From an uncultured Collinsella sp. (GTDB lineage Bacteria > Actinomycetota > Coriobacteriia > Coriobacteriales > Coriobacteriaceae), in contig CABVDE010000023.1 of assembly GCA_902496945.1 (NCBI GenBank), positions 1 through 29,987 on the forward strand: a stretch of DNA of 29,987 nucleotides. Reading direction: 5' to 3'. Position 1 is the stretch's first letter. Every line of letters begins with the position of its first letter. Of this stretch, positions 14,260 to 22,312 are shown piece by piece. The notes beneath the pieces were generated by a model that saw only the letters and a program-made list of their open reading frames with translations, was not told the DNA's origin and searched no databases. Position numbers and translations under genes: made by a program.

Positions 14260-16719
14260 ATGGCAGATTCCAGCAAAAAGATGCAGATCGTGTTTGCCTC
14301 GGCCGAGTGCGCACCGTTTGTGAAGACCGGTGGCTTGGGTGACGTGGCGGGTTCGCTGCCTGCGGCGCTTGTGCGCGCCGGCGCCGAGGTCATCGTGATG
14401 GTGCCCAAGTACGCCACCATCAAGGACGAGTACAAGGCGCAGATGGAGCACTTCTCCGACTTTTACGTGAGCCTGGGCTGGCGCAACGAGTACTGCGGGC
14501 TCGAGAAGCTCGAGCACGACGGCGTCACCTATATGTTCATCGACAACGAGCGCTACTTTGCGCGCGACTATCCGTACGGCTTCTTTGATGACGGCGAGCG
14601 TTTTGCGTTCTTCTCCAAGGCCATCACCGAGAGCCTGCAGCACCTGCCGGCCGGCTTTGAGTGCGACATCCTGCACTGCAATGACTGGCAGACGGCACTG
14701 GCGCCCGTGTTTTTGCGCGAGTTCTACCAGGGACTGCCGCTGTACGACCGCGTGAAGACCGTGTTCTCGATCCACAACGTGGCGTTCCAGGGCCAGTTTA
14801 GCGACACCGTGATGGAGGACATCCTGGGCGTGGCTCACATTCCGGCGGCCGCATCGCAGCTGCGTTGCGACGCCTGCAGTATCAACTACATGCTGGGCGC
14901 TCTGCGCTATGCCGACGCCATTACCACGGTGAGCCCCACCTATGCAGGCGAGATCCAGACGCCCGAATTTGGCGAGGGCCTGGACGGCGTGCTGCGCGAG
15001 CGTTCGTACGCGCTGCAGGGCATTTTGAATGGCATTGACGTCGCGGGGTTTGACCCGGCGACCGATAAGCGCATTGCCGCCAACTACACCGTCGAGGACC
15101 GTGGGGGCAAGGCTGTGTGCAAGGCCAAGCTGCAGGAAGAGCTGGGGCTCGAGGTTCGCGACGACCGCCCGCTCATGGTTATGGTCACGCGCCTGACGCG
15201 CCAGAAGGGCATGGACCTGGTCATGTACGCGCTCGACCGCATCCTGGCCGGCGGCGTGCAGGTGGCCGTGCTGGGCACCGGTGACCGCGACTACGAAGAC
15301 GGCCTGCGCTACTTCCAGGACAAGTACCCCGGTACCATGGCCGCGCGCATCGAGTTCGATCCGGCGCTGTCGCAGCGTATGTATGCCGCCGCCGATATGT
15401 TCCTGATGCCTTCGAAGTTTGAGCCCTGCGGCCTGTCGCAGATCATCGCCATGCGCTACGGTACCCTACCCATCGTGCGCGAGACCGGCGGCCTGAAGGA
15501 CACCGTCGTTCCGTACAACGAGTTTACCGGCGAGGGCACGGGCTTCTCGTTTAGCAACTTTAACGGCGACGAGATGGGCGACGCCGTGTTCCGCGCGGCG
15601 CGTCTGTTCTGGGATAACCGTGATGCCTGGAACCAGCTGGTCACGCATGCCATGAGCCAGGACTTTAGCTGGACGCGCTCGGCCGACAAGTATCTGGACC
15701 TGTACTTCTTTATGCATCCGGAGATTGAGAGGCCGGCGGCTGTTGTCGACGAGCCTGAGGCTGTGGCCGAGGAGACTGCGGTCGAGCCCGAGGTTGTGGC
15801 CGAGCCCGAGGTTGTTGCCGAGCCCGAGGTTGTGGCCGAGCCAGAGCCCAAGGCCAAGCCGGTTGTTGAGGAGCCCGCTGCTGCTAAGGTGCCCAAGGCT
15901 GAGGAGAAGCCGGTTGAGGCCAAATCTGAGGTGAAGGTTGAGACTGCTCCCGAGGCTGAGGCTAAGCCGGCTACGAAGCCTGCCGCCAAGAAGACGACGG
16001 CGCGCAAGACGACCGCCAAGAAGGCTACGACGACCAAGGCCGCTGCCAGCAAGACCGCCGCAGCAAAGACGACTGCTGCCAAGGCAACGACCACACGCAA
16101 GCGCACGACCGCCGCTGCCAAGAAGGCCGCCGAGGCCGAGGTCGCTCCCGAGGTAAAGGCCGAGGCTCCTGCCGCTGAGGCCAAGCCGGCCGCCAAGGCT
16201 CCGGCAAAGACCGCTGCCAAGAAGACGACCGCGACCAAGACCACGGCCGCCAAGAAGGCTACGGCAACTAAGTCGACGACCACCAAGGCCGCCACGAGGA
16301 AGGCCGCCCCCGAAGCAGTTGCAAAGCCGGCCGTCAAGGTCGAGGAGGCGCCCGCCGAGGTTAAGGCAGAGCCCGCAGCCGAAGCCAAGTCGTCCGCAAA
16401 GACCACCACGCGCAAGCGCACCACGACGACCAAGAAGACCACGACCAAGGCGGCAGCTCCCAAGGCAGAGGCCAAAGTTGAGGCCAAGACCGAAGTAAAG
16501 GCCGATCCGGCACCGAAGTCCGCCGAGCCCGAGGTCGCTCCGAAGGCCGAGGCCAAGCCGACTCCGAAGGCCGCTGAGGTCAAGGCCGTCCCGAAGGCAG
16601 AGGCTAAGCCCGAGCCTGCCAAGAAGACCCCGATTTCCCCCGCCGCTCCGGCAGAGGAAAAGGCCCCGTCCAAGAAGACGTCCGTCCGCAAGGCAACGGC
16701 CACCCGTAAGCGCCGCTAA
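14260..16719 (+). CDS. glgA: Glycogen synthase with a ~330-residue histone H1-like C-terminal extension
   Basis: GT5 enzyme that extends alpha-1,4-glucan from ADP-glucose. 819 aa against about 480 usual. The core (1 to about 488) is complete: IVFASAECAPFVKTGGLGDV with the ADP-glucose-binding Lys, HCNDWQTALAP, FSIHNVAFQG, TVSPTYAGEI, VTRLTRQKGMDLV, and KFEPCGLSQIIAMRYG with the donor-site Glu. Residues of about 489-819 are low complexity: an acidic start with three EPEVVA repeats (509-526), then alternating strongly basic blocks of AKKTT/TRKRTT type (about 570-610, 640-675, 715-745) and mixed Glu/Ala/Pro/Lys blocks, ending ATRKRR. The tail is in frame with no stop and is probably disordered. 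ATG 14260 has an AGGAGA site. Last gene of the compact glg cluster. Confidence 0.96.
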   Translation: MADSSKKMQIVFASAECAPFVKTGGLGDVAGSLPAALVRAGAEVIVMVPKYATIKDEYKAQMEHFSDFYVSLGWRNEYCGLEKLEHDGVTYMFIDNERYFARDYPYGFFDDGERFAFFSKAITESLQHLPAGFECDILHCNDWQTALAPVFLREFYQGLPLYDRVKTVFSIHNVAFQGQFSDTVMEDILGVAHIPAAASQLRCDACSINYMLGALRYADAITTVSPTYAGEIQTPEFGEGLDGVLRERSYALQGILNGIDVAGFDPATDKRIAANYTVEDRGGKAVCKAKLQEELGLEVRDDRPLMVMVTRLTRQKGMDLVMYALDRILAGGVQVAVLGTGDRDYEDGLRYFQDKYPGTMAARIEFDPALSQRMYAAADMFLMPSKFEPCGLSQIIAMRYGTLPIVRETGGLKDTVVPYNEFTGEGTGFSFSNFNGDEMGDAVFRAARLFWDNRDAWNQLVTHAMSQDFSWTRSADKYLDLYFFMHPEIERPAAVVDEPEAVAEETAVEPEVVAEPEVVAEPEVVAEPEPKAKPVVEEPAAAKVPKAEEKPVEAKSEVKVETAPEAEAKPATKPAAKKTTARKTTAKKATTTKAAASKTAAAKTTAAKATTTRKRTTAAAKKAAEAEVAPEVKAEAPAAEAKPAAKAPAKTAAKKTTATKTTAAKKATATKSTTTKAATRKAAPEAVAKPAVKVEEAPAEVKAEPAAEAKSSAKTTTRKRTTTTKKTTTKAAAPKAEAKVEAKTEVKADPAPKSAEPEVAPKAEAKPTPKAAEVKAVPKAEAKPEPAKKTPISPAAPAEEKAPSKKTSVRKATATRKRR
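15784..15837 (+). repeat. Three 18-bp tandem repeats within glgA
   Basis: Unit GAGCCCGAGGTTGTGGCC repeated three times with one mismatch (T for G in copy 2), followed by a partial fourth. It is in frame and encodes EPEVVA three times (residues 509-526). Copy number could vary between strains without breaking the frame. Confidence 0.85.
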
Positions 16720-16753
16720 TCCGGACGATCCAAAAACCGAGTTCTCACCCAAC

Positions 16754-16784
16754 CAAGGGGGCGCCCCAACAAGGCGCCCCCTTG
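16754..16784 (+). terminator. Terminator-like hairpin after glgA
   Basis: CAAGGGGGCGCC (16754-16765) and GGCGCCCCCTTG (16773-16784) form a perfect 12-pair stem with a 7-base loop, 35 bases after the glgA stop. It is strong, but only a weak pyrimidine stretch (CTATG) follows, so termination efficiency is uncertain. Confidence 0.65.
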
Positions 16785-16810
16785 CTATGAACGCAAAACA
16801 CAAAAGACAG

Positions 16811-16944
16811 CCGGTTTACTACGACAAAAAGGCTCCGGCCGACCACGGCGAGCAATCCAAGAAACTGGCGACGCTTCTACCTGCGGTTTTAATATCACCA
16901 AAATGACTGTGGTTGTGATCAATCATTTTATCGTAGTAAACCGG
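16811..16944. repeat. Inverted repeat element in the glgA-fusion gene intergenic region
   Basis: CCGGTTTACTACGA (16811-16824) recurs inverted as TCGTAGTAAACCGG (16931-16944), and the match continues inward for five more bases with one mismatch (cAAAA/tAAAA). A second inner inverted pair, AAAATGA/TCATTTT, lies at about 16899-16929. The 134-base unit holds no gene. It could be a small mobile or regulatory element. The GTAAACC ends resemble the TGGTAAAAC motif. Confidence 0.6.
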
Positions 16945-17008
16945 GGTACTTTATGGCTGGCTACAAATAGTAGTCGTCTGGCGTTTTCGAATACCGCAAT
17001 AATTTGGA

Positions 17009-17026
17009 TGGTAAAACGATTTACTA
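17009..17026. promoter_or_regulatory. LacI/MalR-like operator upstream of the GH13-GH77 gene
   Basis: TGGTAAAACGATTTACTA is an 18-base imperfect palindrome centred on CG, the layout usual for LacI-family operators, and its left half is identical to the motif upstream of glgB. It lies 124 bases before the chosen start of the fusion gene. Confidence 0.5.
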
Positions 17027-17149
17027 GCACAACCGTTCGCCGATAATGAGCGGCTGTAGTTTATGCAACTACAGTGCAACGATATACTTAAGTTCTGTGC
17101 GTTAAGCCCATGGCCAGTTGGCCATGACTGTATAGAACTGGACCGTACT

Positions 17150-20100
17150 ATGAGATTGATTCACAACAGCCGCCTTCCGCAGTTTCGCACTCCGTTTGGC
17201 GCTGTGACCACAGGAACGACCCTCTCGCTTTCGGTGATTTTGGAGGACGCCGATCCCAACCAGGCAACACTCACCCTGCGTACCTGGGTCGATGGCATCG
17301 GCGAGGCCCTTATCCCCATGGAGCACGAGGGCGACGGCATCTTTACCGGTGAGCTTGAGTGCGCCAAGCCATGTCTTGTCTGGTATAGCTTTATATGCAA
17401 TATCAAGGGCCAGCCCGAGGTTCGCCTGGGCGCGCCGCAGGGCCGCACCGGCGGCGAGGGCGTAACCTACGATTATGCCGAGGTGCCGTCCTTCCAGATC
17501 ACCGTCTATAAGCACCGCGAGAACCGCCCCACCTGGTACGAGCGCGGCATGGTGTATCAGATCTTCCCCGACCGCTACGCCCGTGACGAGCATTGGCGCG
17601 AGCGCACAATGGCCGAACTCGAAAAACCGCGCAAGGGCATTCAGCGCCGGATGGTCGAGGACTGGAACGAGCCGCCCGTGTACGAGCGCGCCGAGGACGG
17701 TTCCATCAAGACCTGGGACTTTTACGGCGGCTCGCTTAAGGGCATTCAGGAAGACCTGCCTCGCATCGCCGAGTTGGGCTTTACGGCTATCTACCTCAAC
17801 CCCATCTTTGAGGCCGCAAGTAATCACCGCTACGACACCGCCGATTACACTAAGATCGACCCGATTCTGGGCACCGAGCAGGACTTTACCGAACTGTGCG
17901 AGGCGGCCGAGAAGCTGGGCATTTCCATCATCCTTGACGGCGTCTTCAACCATACGGGCGACGACTCGATCTACTTCAACCGCTATGGCAACTACCCCGG
18001 CGTGGGCGCGTGGCAGAGCGAGGATTCGCCGTGGCGCGATGCGTTTACCTTCCACGAGGACGGCTCGTACGACTGCTGGTGGGGCGTGGGCAATATGCCC
18101 GCCATCAACGAGAATTCCGAGCTGGTGCGCGAGAAGCTCCTGGGCAAGGACGGCGTGATCCGCAAGTGGCTGCGCGCCGGAGCTCATGGCTGGCGCCTAG
18201 ACGTCGCAGACGAGCTTTCTGACGACTTCCTGGCCGAGATCAAGAAGGCCGTGCTCGCCGAAAAGCCTGACGCACTGTTGCTCGGCGAGGTCTGGGAAGA
18301 CGCCTCAAACAAGATTAGCTACGGTCATCTACGCCGCTACCTGCAGGGCTCCGAGCTGGACTCTGCTATGGATTACCCCTTCCGCGACATGGTCATCGGC
18401 TTTTTGATGGGCTACAAGAACGCCTACGAGGCCGCCGAGGATATCGAGACCCTGCGCGAGAATTATCCACGCGAGGCCCTGTCTTGCGCACTCAACCTGC
18501 TGTCGAGCCACGACCGCCCGCGCATCATCTCGGTGCTCGGCGGCGGCCCCGACGAGTCGCAGCTGCCCGAGTGCGAGCGCAGCAAATGGCGCCTGGACGA
18601 GAACGCGATGGGCCTGGCCAAAAGCCGTTTTTGGCTCGCCACGCTCATGCAGATGACCTTCCCCGGCGTGCCTTCGATCTACTACGGTGACGAGTACGGC
18701 CTGGAGGGTCTCACCGATCCGGGCAACCGCCGCACCATGCCGACCAAGGAAGACCTGCACGACTTCGATACGCTCGCGATCGTCAAGAACGCATCTGCCG
18801 TGCGCCGCGCGTTGCCGTTTATGATCGATGGCGAGATCAAGGCCTTCGCGCTCAACGACGAGGTGCTGGCCTATAACCGTACGGGCAAGGATGGCGAGTC
18901 CGCGACCGTCATCATCAACCGCAGCCTGCGCAATTCACACCGCGTGACAATCCCGGCGCTCGGCGAATGCGCGAGCGACGTAATCAGTGGCCACGAGTGT
19001 GTGATTCACAACGGCACAGTCACACTCGACTTGTATCCGCTGGGTTCGTCGATTATCTATCACCACGCCGAGCAGCGCTTGCAGGAGCCGCTCGATCACG
19101 GTGCGGGCGTCGTCTGTCACATCACCTCGGTGCCGACCGACGACGGTAAGCCCGGCACGATCGGTGCCCCCACGCGTCGCTTTATCGACCATCTGGCCGC
19201 TATGGGCATGCGCTACTGGCAGGTCCTGCCCGTAAACCCGACGGACTTCTTCCGCTCTCCTTACGCTGGGCCTTCGGCCTTTGCAGGCAATATTGACCTG
19301 CTGCCCGAGAGCCAAGAGGAGCTGGCGGCCGACTTTGAGGCTTGGAAGACACGCGGCGGCGAGGATGCCGATCCGCTCTACACCGCGTTTAAACATCGCA
19401 ATGCCGATTGGCTCGAGAAGTATTGCGTCTACATGGGCGTTAAGAAGTACTTTGAGGGCGAGTCGCGCCACGATTGGCCGGCCGATGTCGCGCACTATAA
19501 CGAGCATCTGATCGATGACAACCGCTTCCACGACGAGGCCGAGCTTCAGGCGTACATGCAGTACCGCTTTGACCTAGCCTGGTGTGAGCTCATGAACTAC
19601 GCGCACAAGAAGGGTATCGAGGTCATTGGCGATATTCCGATGTACGTTTCGGACGATTCGGCAGATGCGTGGAGCGAGCCCGAGAACTTCTGGCTGTCCG
19701 ATACTGGCAAGGCGATCGAGATCTCCGGCGCGCCGCCCGATAACTTTGCGCCCGAAGGCCAGATGTGGGGCAACCCGACCTTCCGTTGGGACCACATGAA
19801 GGAGAACGGCTATCGCTGGTGGATGGATCGCCTGCGCCGCGCGTTCTCGCTGTACGACCGCGTGCGTCTGGACCACTTCTTGGGCTTCCACAGCTACTTT
19901 AGCATCCCCGCGGGCCAGGCTTGTTCCGATGGTCGCTGGCTGGCGGGCCCGGGCAAGGACCTGTTCCAGACCGCCTATGACGAACTGGGGCCGCTCAACT
20001 TTATTGCCGAGGACCTGGGCTATCTGACGCCCGGCGTGCGCGCCATGGCTTCGACCTGCGGCTTCCCCGGCATGGACGTGCTGGAGTTTAGCGATTACGA

Positions 20101-20446
20101 CGTCCGCTGCGGCGTGCACCCCACGCCGGGCAAGATCCTATATACCTCGACGCACGACACGTCGACGCTTGCCGGTTGGTGCACGCGCTCCTTTGCGGGC
20201 GGTGACGAGCCGAGCGGCGTTGAGCTGGCGAGCAAGCTGATGGGCGACGCGCTGGAAAGCGACGCTGCCCTTGTGATGATGCCGTTGCAGGATGTCCTGG
20301 GGCTGGGCGATGACGCGCGCATGAATGTGCCGGGTGTGGCCACGGGCAACTGGACCTGGCAGGCAAACGAGGCGGACGTTGAGGCTGCCGAGGACAAAAC
20401 TGCACAGCTCCTGCGCAACACCCATAGATTCTGGGGCGAAGCGTGA
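17150..20446 (+). CDS. Fused GH13 alpha-glucan hydrolase / GH77 4-alpha-glucanotransferase
   Basis: Two-enzyme fusion, 1098 aa, for degrading and rearranging maltodextrins. The start at ATG 17150 (MRLIHNSRLPQFRTPFGA) matches where neopullulanase-like proteins begin; an ATG at 17063 would add 29 residues. Neither has a strong ribosome binding site. Part 1: beta-sandwich (about 10-120), then a GH13 barrel with YQIFPDRYA, DGVFNHTG, WRLDVADE (nucleophile D351), LLGEVWED (acid/base E380) and SSHDRPR (D455). Part 2, from about residue 648: MalQ-like, with SPYAGPSAFAGN, VRLDHFLGF (nucleophile D908), FIAEDLG (E954) and STHDTSTLAGW (D1003). All catalytic residues of both halves are present. It follows the glg cluster after a 430-base gap with its own operator-like site, so it is probably a separate transcription unit. 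Confidence 0.93.
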   Translation: MRLIHNSRLPQFRTPFGAVTTGTTLSLSVILEDADPNQATLTLRTWVDGIGEALIPMEHEGDGIFTGELECAKPCLVWYSFICNIKGQPEVRLGAPQGRTGGEGVTYDYAEVPSFQITVYKHRENRPTWYERGMVYQIFPDRYARDEHWRERTMAELEKPRKGIQRRMVEDWNEPPVYERAEDGSIKTWDFYGGSLKGIQEDLPRIAELGFTAIYLNPIFEAASNHRYDTADYTKIDPILGTEQDFTELCEAAEKLGISIILDGVFNHTGDDSIYFNRYGNYPGVGAWQSEDSPWRDAFTFHEDGSYDCWWGVGNMPAINENSELVREKLLGKDGVIRKWLRAGAHGWRLDVADELSDDFLAEIKKAVLAEKPDALLLGEVWEDASNKISYGHLRRYLQGSELDSAMDYPFRDMVIGFLMGYKNAYEAAEDIETLRENYPREALSCALNLLSSHDRPRIISVLGGGPDESQLPECERSKWRLDENAMGLAKSRFWLATLMQMTFPGVPSIYYGDEYGLEGLTDPGNRRTMPTKEDLHDFDTLAIVKNASAVRRALPFMIDGEIKAFALNDEVLAYNRTGKDGESATVIINRSLRNSHRVTIPALGECASDVISGHECVIHNGTVTLDLYPLGSSIIYHHAEQRLQEPLDHGAGVVCHITSVPTDDGKPGTIGAPTRRFIDHLAAMGMRYWQVLPVNPTDFFRSPYAGPSAFAGNIDLLPESQEELAADFEAWKTRGGEDADPLYTAFKHRNADWLEKYCVYMGVKKYFEGESRHDWPADVAHYNEHLIDDNRFHDEAELQAYMQYRFDLAWCELMNYAHKKGIEVIGDIPMYVSDDSADAWSEPENFWLSDTGKAIEISGAPPDNFAPEGQMWGNPTFRWDHMKENGYRWWMDRLRRAFSLYDRVRLDHFLGFHSYFSIPAGQACSDGRWLAGPGKDLFQTAYDELGPLNFIAEDLGYLTPGVRAMASTCGFPGMDVLEFSDYDVRCGVHPTPGKILYTSTHDTSTLAGWCTRSFAGGDEPSGVELASKLMGDALESDAALVMMPLQDVLGLGDDARMNVPGVATGNWTWQANEADVEAAEDKTAQLLRNTHRFWGEA

Positions 20447-20490
20447 TAAAACCCCCGATATAGGGTACAGTTACAGACGTTTGAAATTAA

Positions 20491-20512
20491 GCGGGCAGAG
20501 CGATCTGCCCGC
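20491..20512 (+). terminator. Terminator-like hairpin after the fusion gene
   Basis: GCGGGCAGA, loop GCGA, TCTGCCCGC (nine pairs), then TTTGTG. It ends only 22 bases before the FmdB-type gene, so it may attenuate rather than abolish read-through. Confidence 0.6.
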
Positions 20513-20534
20513 TTTGTGCTGAAAAGGAAGTATT

Positions 20535-20771
20535 ATGGCGCGCTACGATTACAAGTGCTCAAGTTGCGGCAACGTGTTTGAGGTTGAGCACCCCATGTCC
20601 GAGACGCCCGAGGTCGTTTGTCCGAACTGCGGCGCTCCGGCGGCCAAGACATTCTCGGCCAGCGGCATTAAGTTTGAGGGCAGCGGTTTCTACAACACCG
20701 ACCAGCGGAGCGGTGGTTCCAGCACCAGCGCCACCAGCGGCTGCTGCGCCAACTGCCCGCACAGCCACTAA
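20535..20771 (+). CDS. FmdB-family zinc ribbon protein
   Basis: 78 aa small protein. The N-terminal zinc ribbon is YDYKCSSCGNVFEVEHPM followed by VVCPNCGAPAAKTFSASG, with two CxxC pairs as in the putative regulatory protein FmdB family. The middle is Ser/Gly/Thr-rich and the C-terminus adds CCANCPHSH, a possible extra metal ligand cluster. ATG 20535 has AAAGGAAG upstream. The biochemical role of the family is not settled. No functional link to the neighbours is evident; it is bounded by hairpins on both sides. Confidence 0.85.
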   Translation: MARYDYKCSSCGNVFEVEHPMSETPEVVCPNCGAPAAKTFSASGIKFEGSGFYNTDQRSGGSSTSATSGCCANCPHSH

Positions 20772-20792
20772 CGCCCGGCAACAGCAAAATGC

Positions 20793-20837
20793 ACGAAGGC
20801 GGCCCTGCGACAACACCAGTCGCAAGGCCGCCTTCGT
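20793..20837. terminator. Bidirectional terminator-like hairpin between fmdB-like gene and rsmB
   Basis: ACGAAGGCGGCC-C-TGCGAC, 7-base loop, GTCGCA-A-GGCCGCCTTCGT: 18 pairs with one mismatch. It lies between convergent genes. On the minus strand GCATTTTGCTGTTG follows, a weakly T-rich tail, and it probably ends both transcripts. Confidence 0.7.
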
Positions 20838-20911
20838 AACTTGCGGTTAAATAGTTTCTGAATCAGCCCATCGAACGGCCAAATAGGAACTATTCCACCG
20901 CAACTTAGTAG

Positions 20912-22312
20912 TTACTTACGTACCAGTCTGGCGCAGAAGTGGCCGTCGTAGGAGTCGGCGTTTACCGGCACGCTTTGGAAGAGGCCACGGTCGTTTTGGC
21001 GGACGGTTACCAGCTTCTTGGCCTGCAAAAAATCGGGCAGCTGCAGGATCTGGGCCTCGGAGAGCGGTGCTACGCTAAAGTCGGCGCCCTCGGGTGAAGT
21101 CAGGAACGCATCCACGACCTGCGTGTTCTCCTCGTCAAAAACCGAGCACGTCGCATAGATGAGCTCGCCGCCGGCAGCCACGCGGGCAGCCGCCTCTTTG
21201 AGCATCATCAGCTGCAGTTTGGGCAGCTCGGTCGTAACGTCATTCTCAGTTAAACGCCACGGAATCTCGGGGTGACGACGCATGGTCCCGGTACCAGAGC
21301 ACGGCGCATCGATAAAGACCGTGTCGAACTTAACAGGTTCGCCAAGCATGGCATCAAATGACGTGAGCACCTCATTGAGCTCGCAGGCATCGCCAGAGAC
21401 TGTGCGAACACCAGCAATACCCGCCTTGTAAAGGCGCGCGAGATTCAGATCGCACTTGCGATCATGCAAATCAAGTGCCGTATGTTGGCGCTCATAGCCG
21501 GCACGTTTGGCCTGACACATCATCACATAGGTCTTAGTGCCGCGTCCGGCACCGATCTCCAGGCAGCACCCGGGGCGCGTCGCAGCAGTCGCAATAAGCT
21601 GAGCATTCAGGTCCGAAGCAACGGCCGCAGCACGCTCGAACACGCCCGACGCCACCGTGACCTGCGCATCGACCGGCGCATGGCAGCCCGGGAACACCGG
21701 AGCCACCAGCTGGGCGATATACGAATCAGGCTTGGACACAAACGCGTTGTCGTGCAGCGCAAGCGGCGCGGGGGCCAAATTGCCGGCAAAGTTAAGCGCT
21801 CCCTCGGGCGTATCAAAAGCAGCCATCAGGCGAGCACACAGCCAGCGAGGAAGGCCCATCACGCGCGACAGACGAACCAAACGGCGCTCGGCCTCATCGC
21901 CATCCGCGGCAACAGCAAACTCCTCAACGTTGTCCGCAACCTTGTGCAGCACCGCGTTAGCCAGGCCCGCGGCAGACTTAGCACCGCAGCGAACCAGCTC
22001 AACACCCTGGCTCACGGCAACGCGGCCCGGCGTATGCAGGTAGAGCATCTCGAAGGCCGAGATGCGAAGCGCCATGCGAACGCGCGGCGCGACCTTTTTG
22101 GGCTTATCCAAAAACTGATCGAGCAACTCATCCAAAATGCCCTGCGTGGCGGCAACACCGAGCGCCAAACGAGCGGCAAAAGCAGAATCGCGCTGGTCAA
22201 TGGCCTTGGCCGAGGCACGGGAGGAGAGCACGTCACGCGCGTACATGCTGCGGCGATCGGCCTCCATCAACACATCGAGCGCAAGCTTGCGGGCGGGAGA
22301 CGGTTTACTCAT
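20912..22312 (-). CDS. rsmB: 16S rRNA (cytosine-967-C5)-methyltransferase
   Basis: SAM-dependent m5C methyltransferase acting on 16S rRNA, 466 aa. The start at ATG 22312 (MSKPSPARKLALDVL) overlaps the fmt stop in an ATGA arrangement; an upstream in-frame ATG at 22360 lies inside fmt and is unlikely. The N-terminal 150 residues are a NusB-like RNA-binding domain. The catalytic domain has LEIGAGRGTKT (SAM motif I, a variant of the usual AAPGGKT), FDTVFIDAPCSGTGTMRRHPE (motif IV with its Cys) and LIYATCSVFDEENTQV (motif VI with the catalytic TCS Cys). Translational coupling to fmt is likely. Confidence 0.93.
   Translation of the reverse strand: MSKPSPARKLALDVLMEADRRSMYARDVLSSRASAKAIDQRDSAFAARLALGVAATQGILDELLDQFLDKPKKVAPRVRMALRISAFEMLYLHTPGRVAVSQGVELVRCGAKSAAGLANAVLHKVADNVEEFAVAADGDEAERRLVRLSRVMGLPRWLCARLMAAFDTPEGALNFAGNLAPAPLALHDNAFVSKPDSYIAQLVAPVFPGCHAPVDAQVTVASGVFERAAAVASDLNAQLIATAATRPGCCLEIGAGRGTKTYVMMCQAKRAGYERQHTALDLHDRKCDLNLARLYKAGIAGVRTVSGDACELNEVLTSFDAMLGEPVKFDTVFIDAPCSGTGTMRRHPEIPWRLTENDVTTELPKLQLMMLKEAAARVAAGGELIYATCSVFDEENTQVVDAFLTSPEGADFSVAPLSEAQILQLPDFLQAKKLVTVRQNDRGLFQSVPVNADSYDGHFCARLVRK

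Noticed and set aside
15456..16803. Two long minus-strand frames opposite the glgA tail, rich in Leu/Gly or Val/Ala
   Set aside because: They reflect the repetitive Lys/Ala/Thr codons of the tail; no ribosome binding site and no family resemblance.
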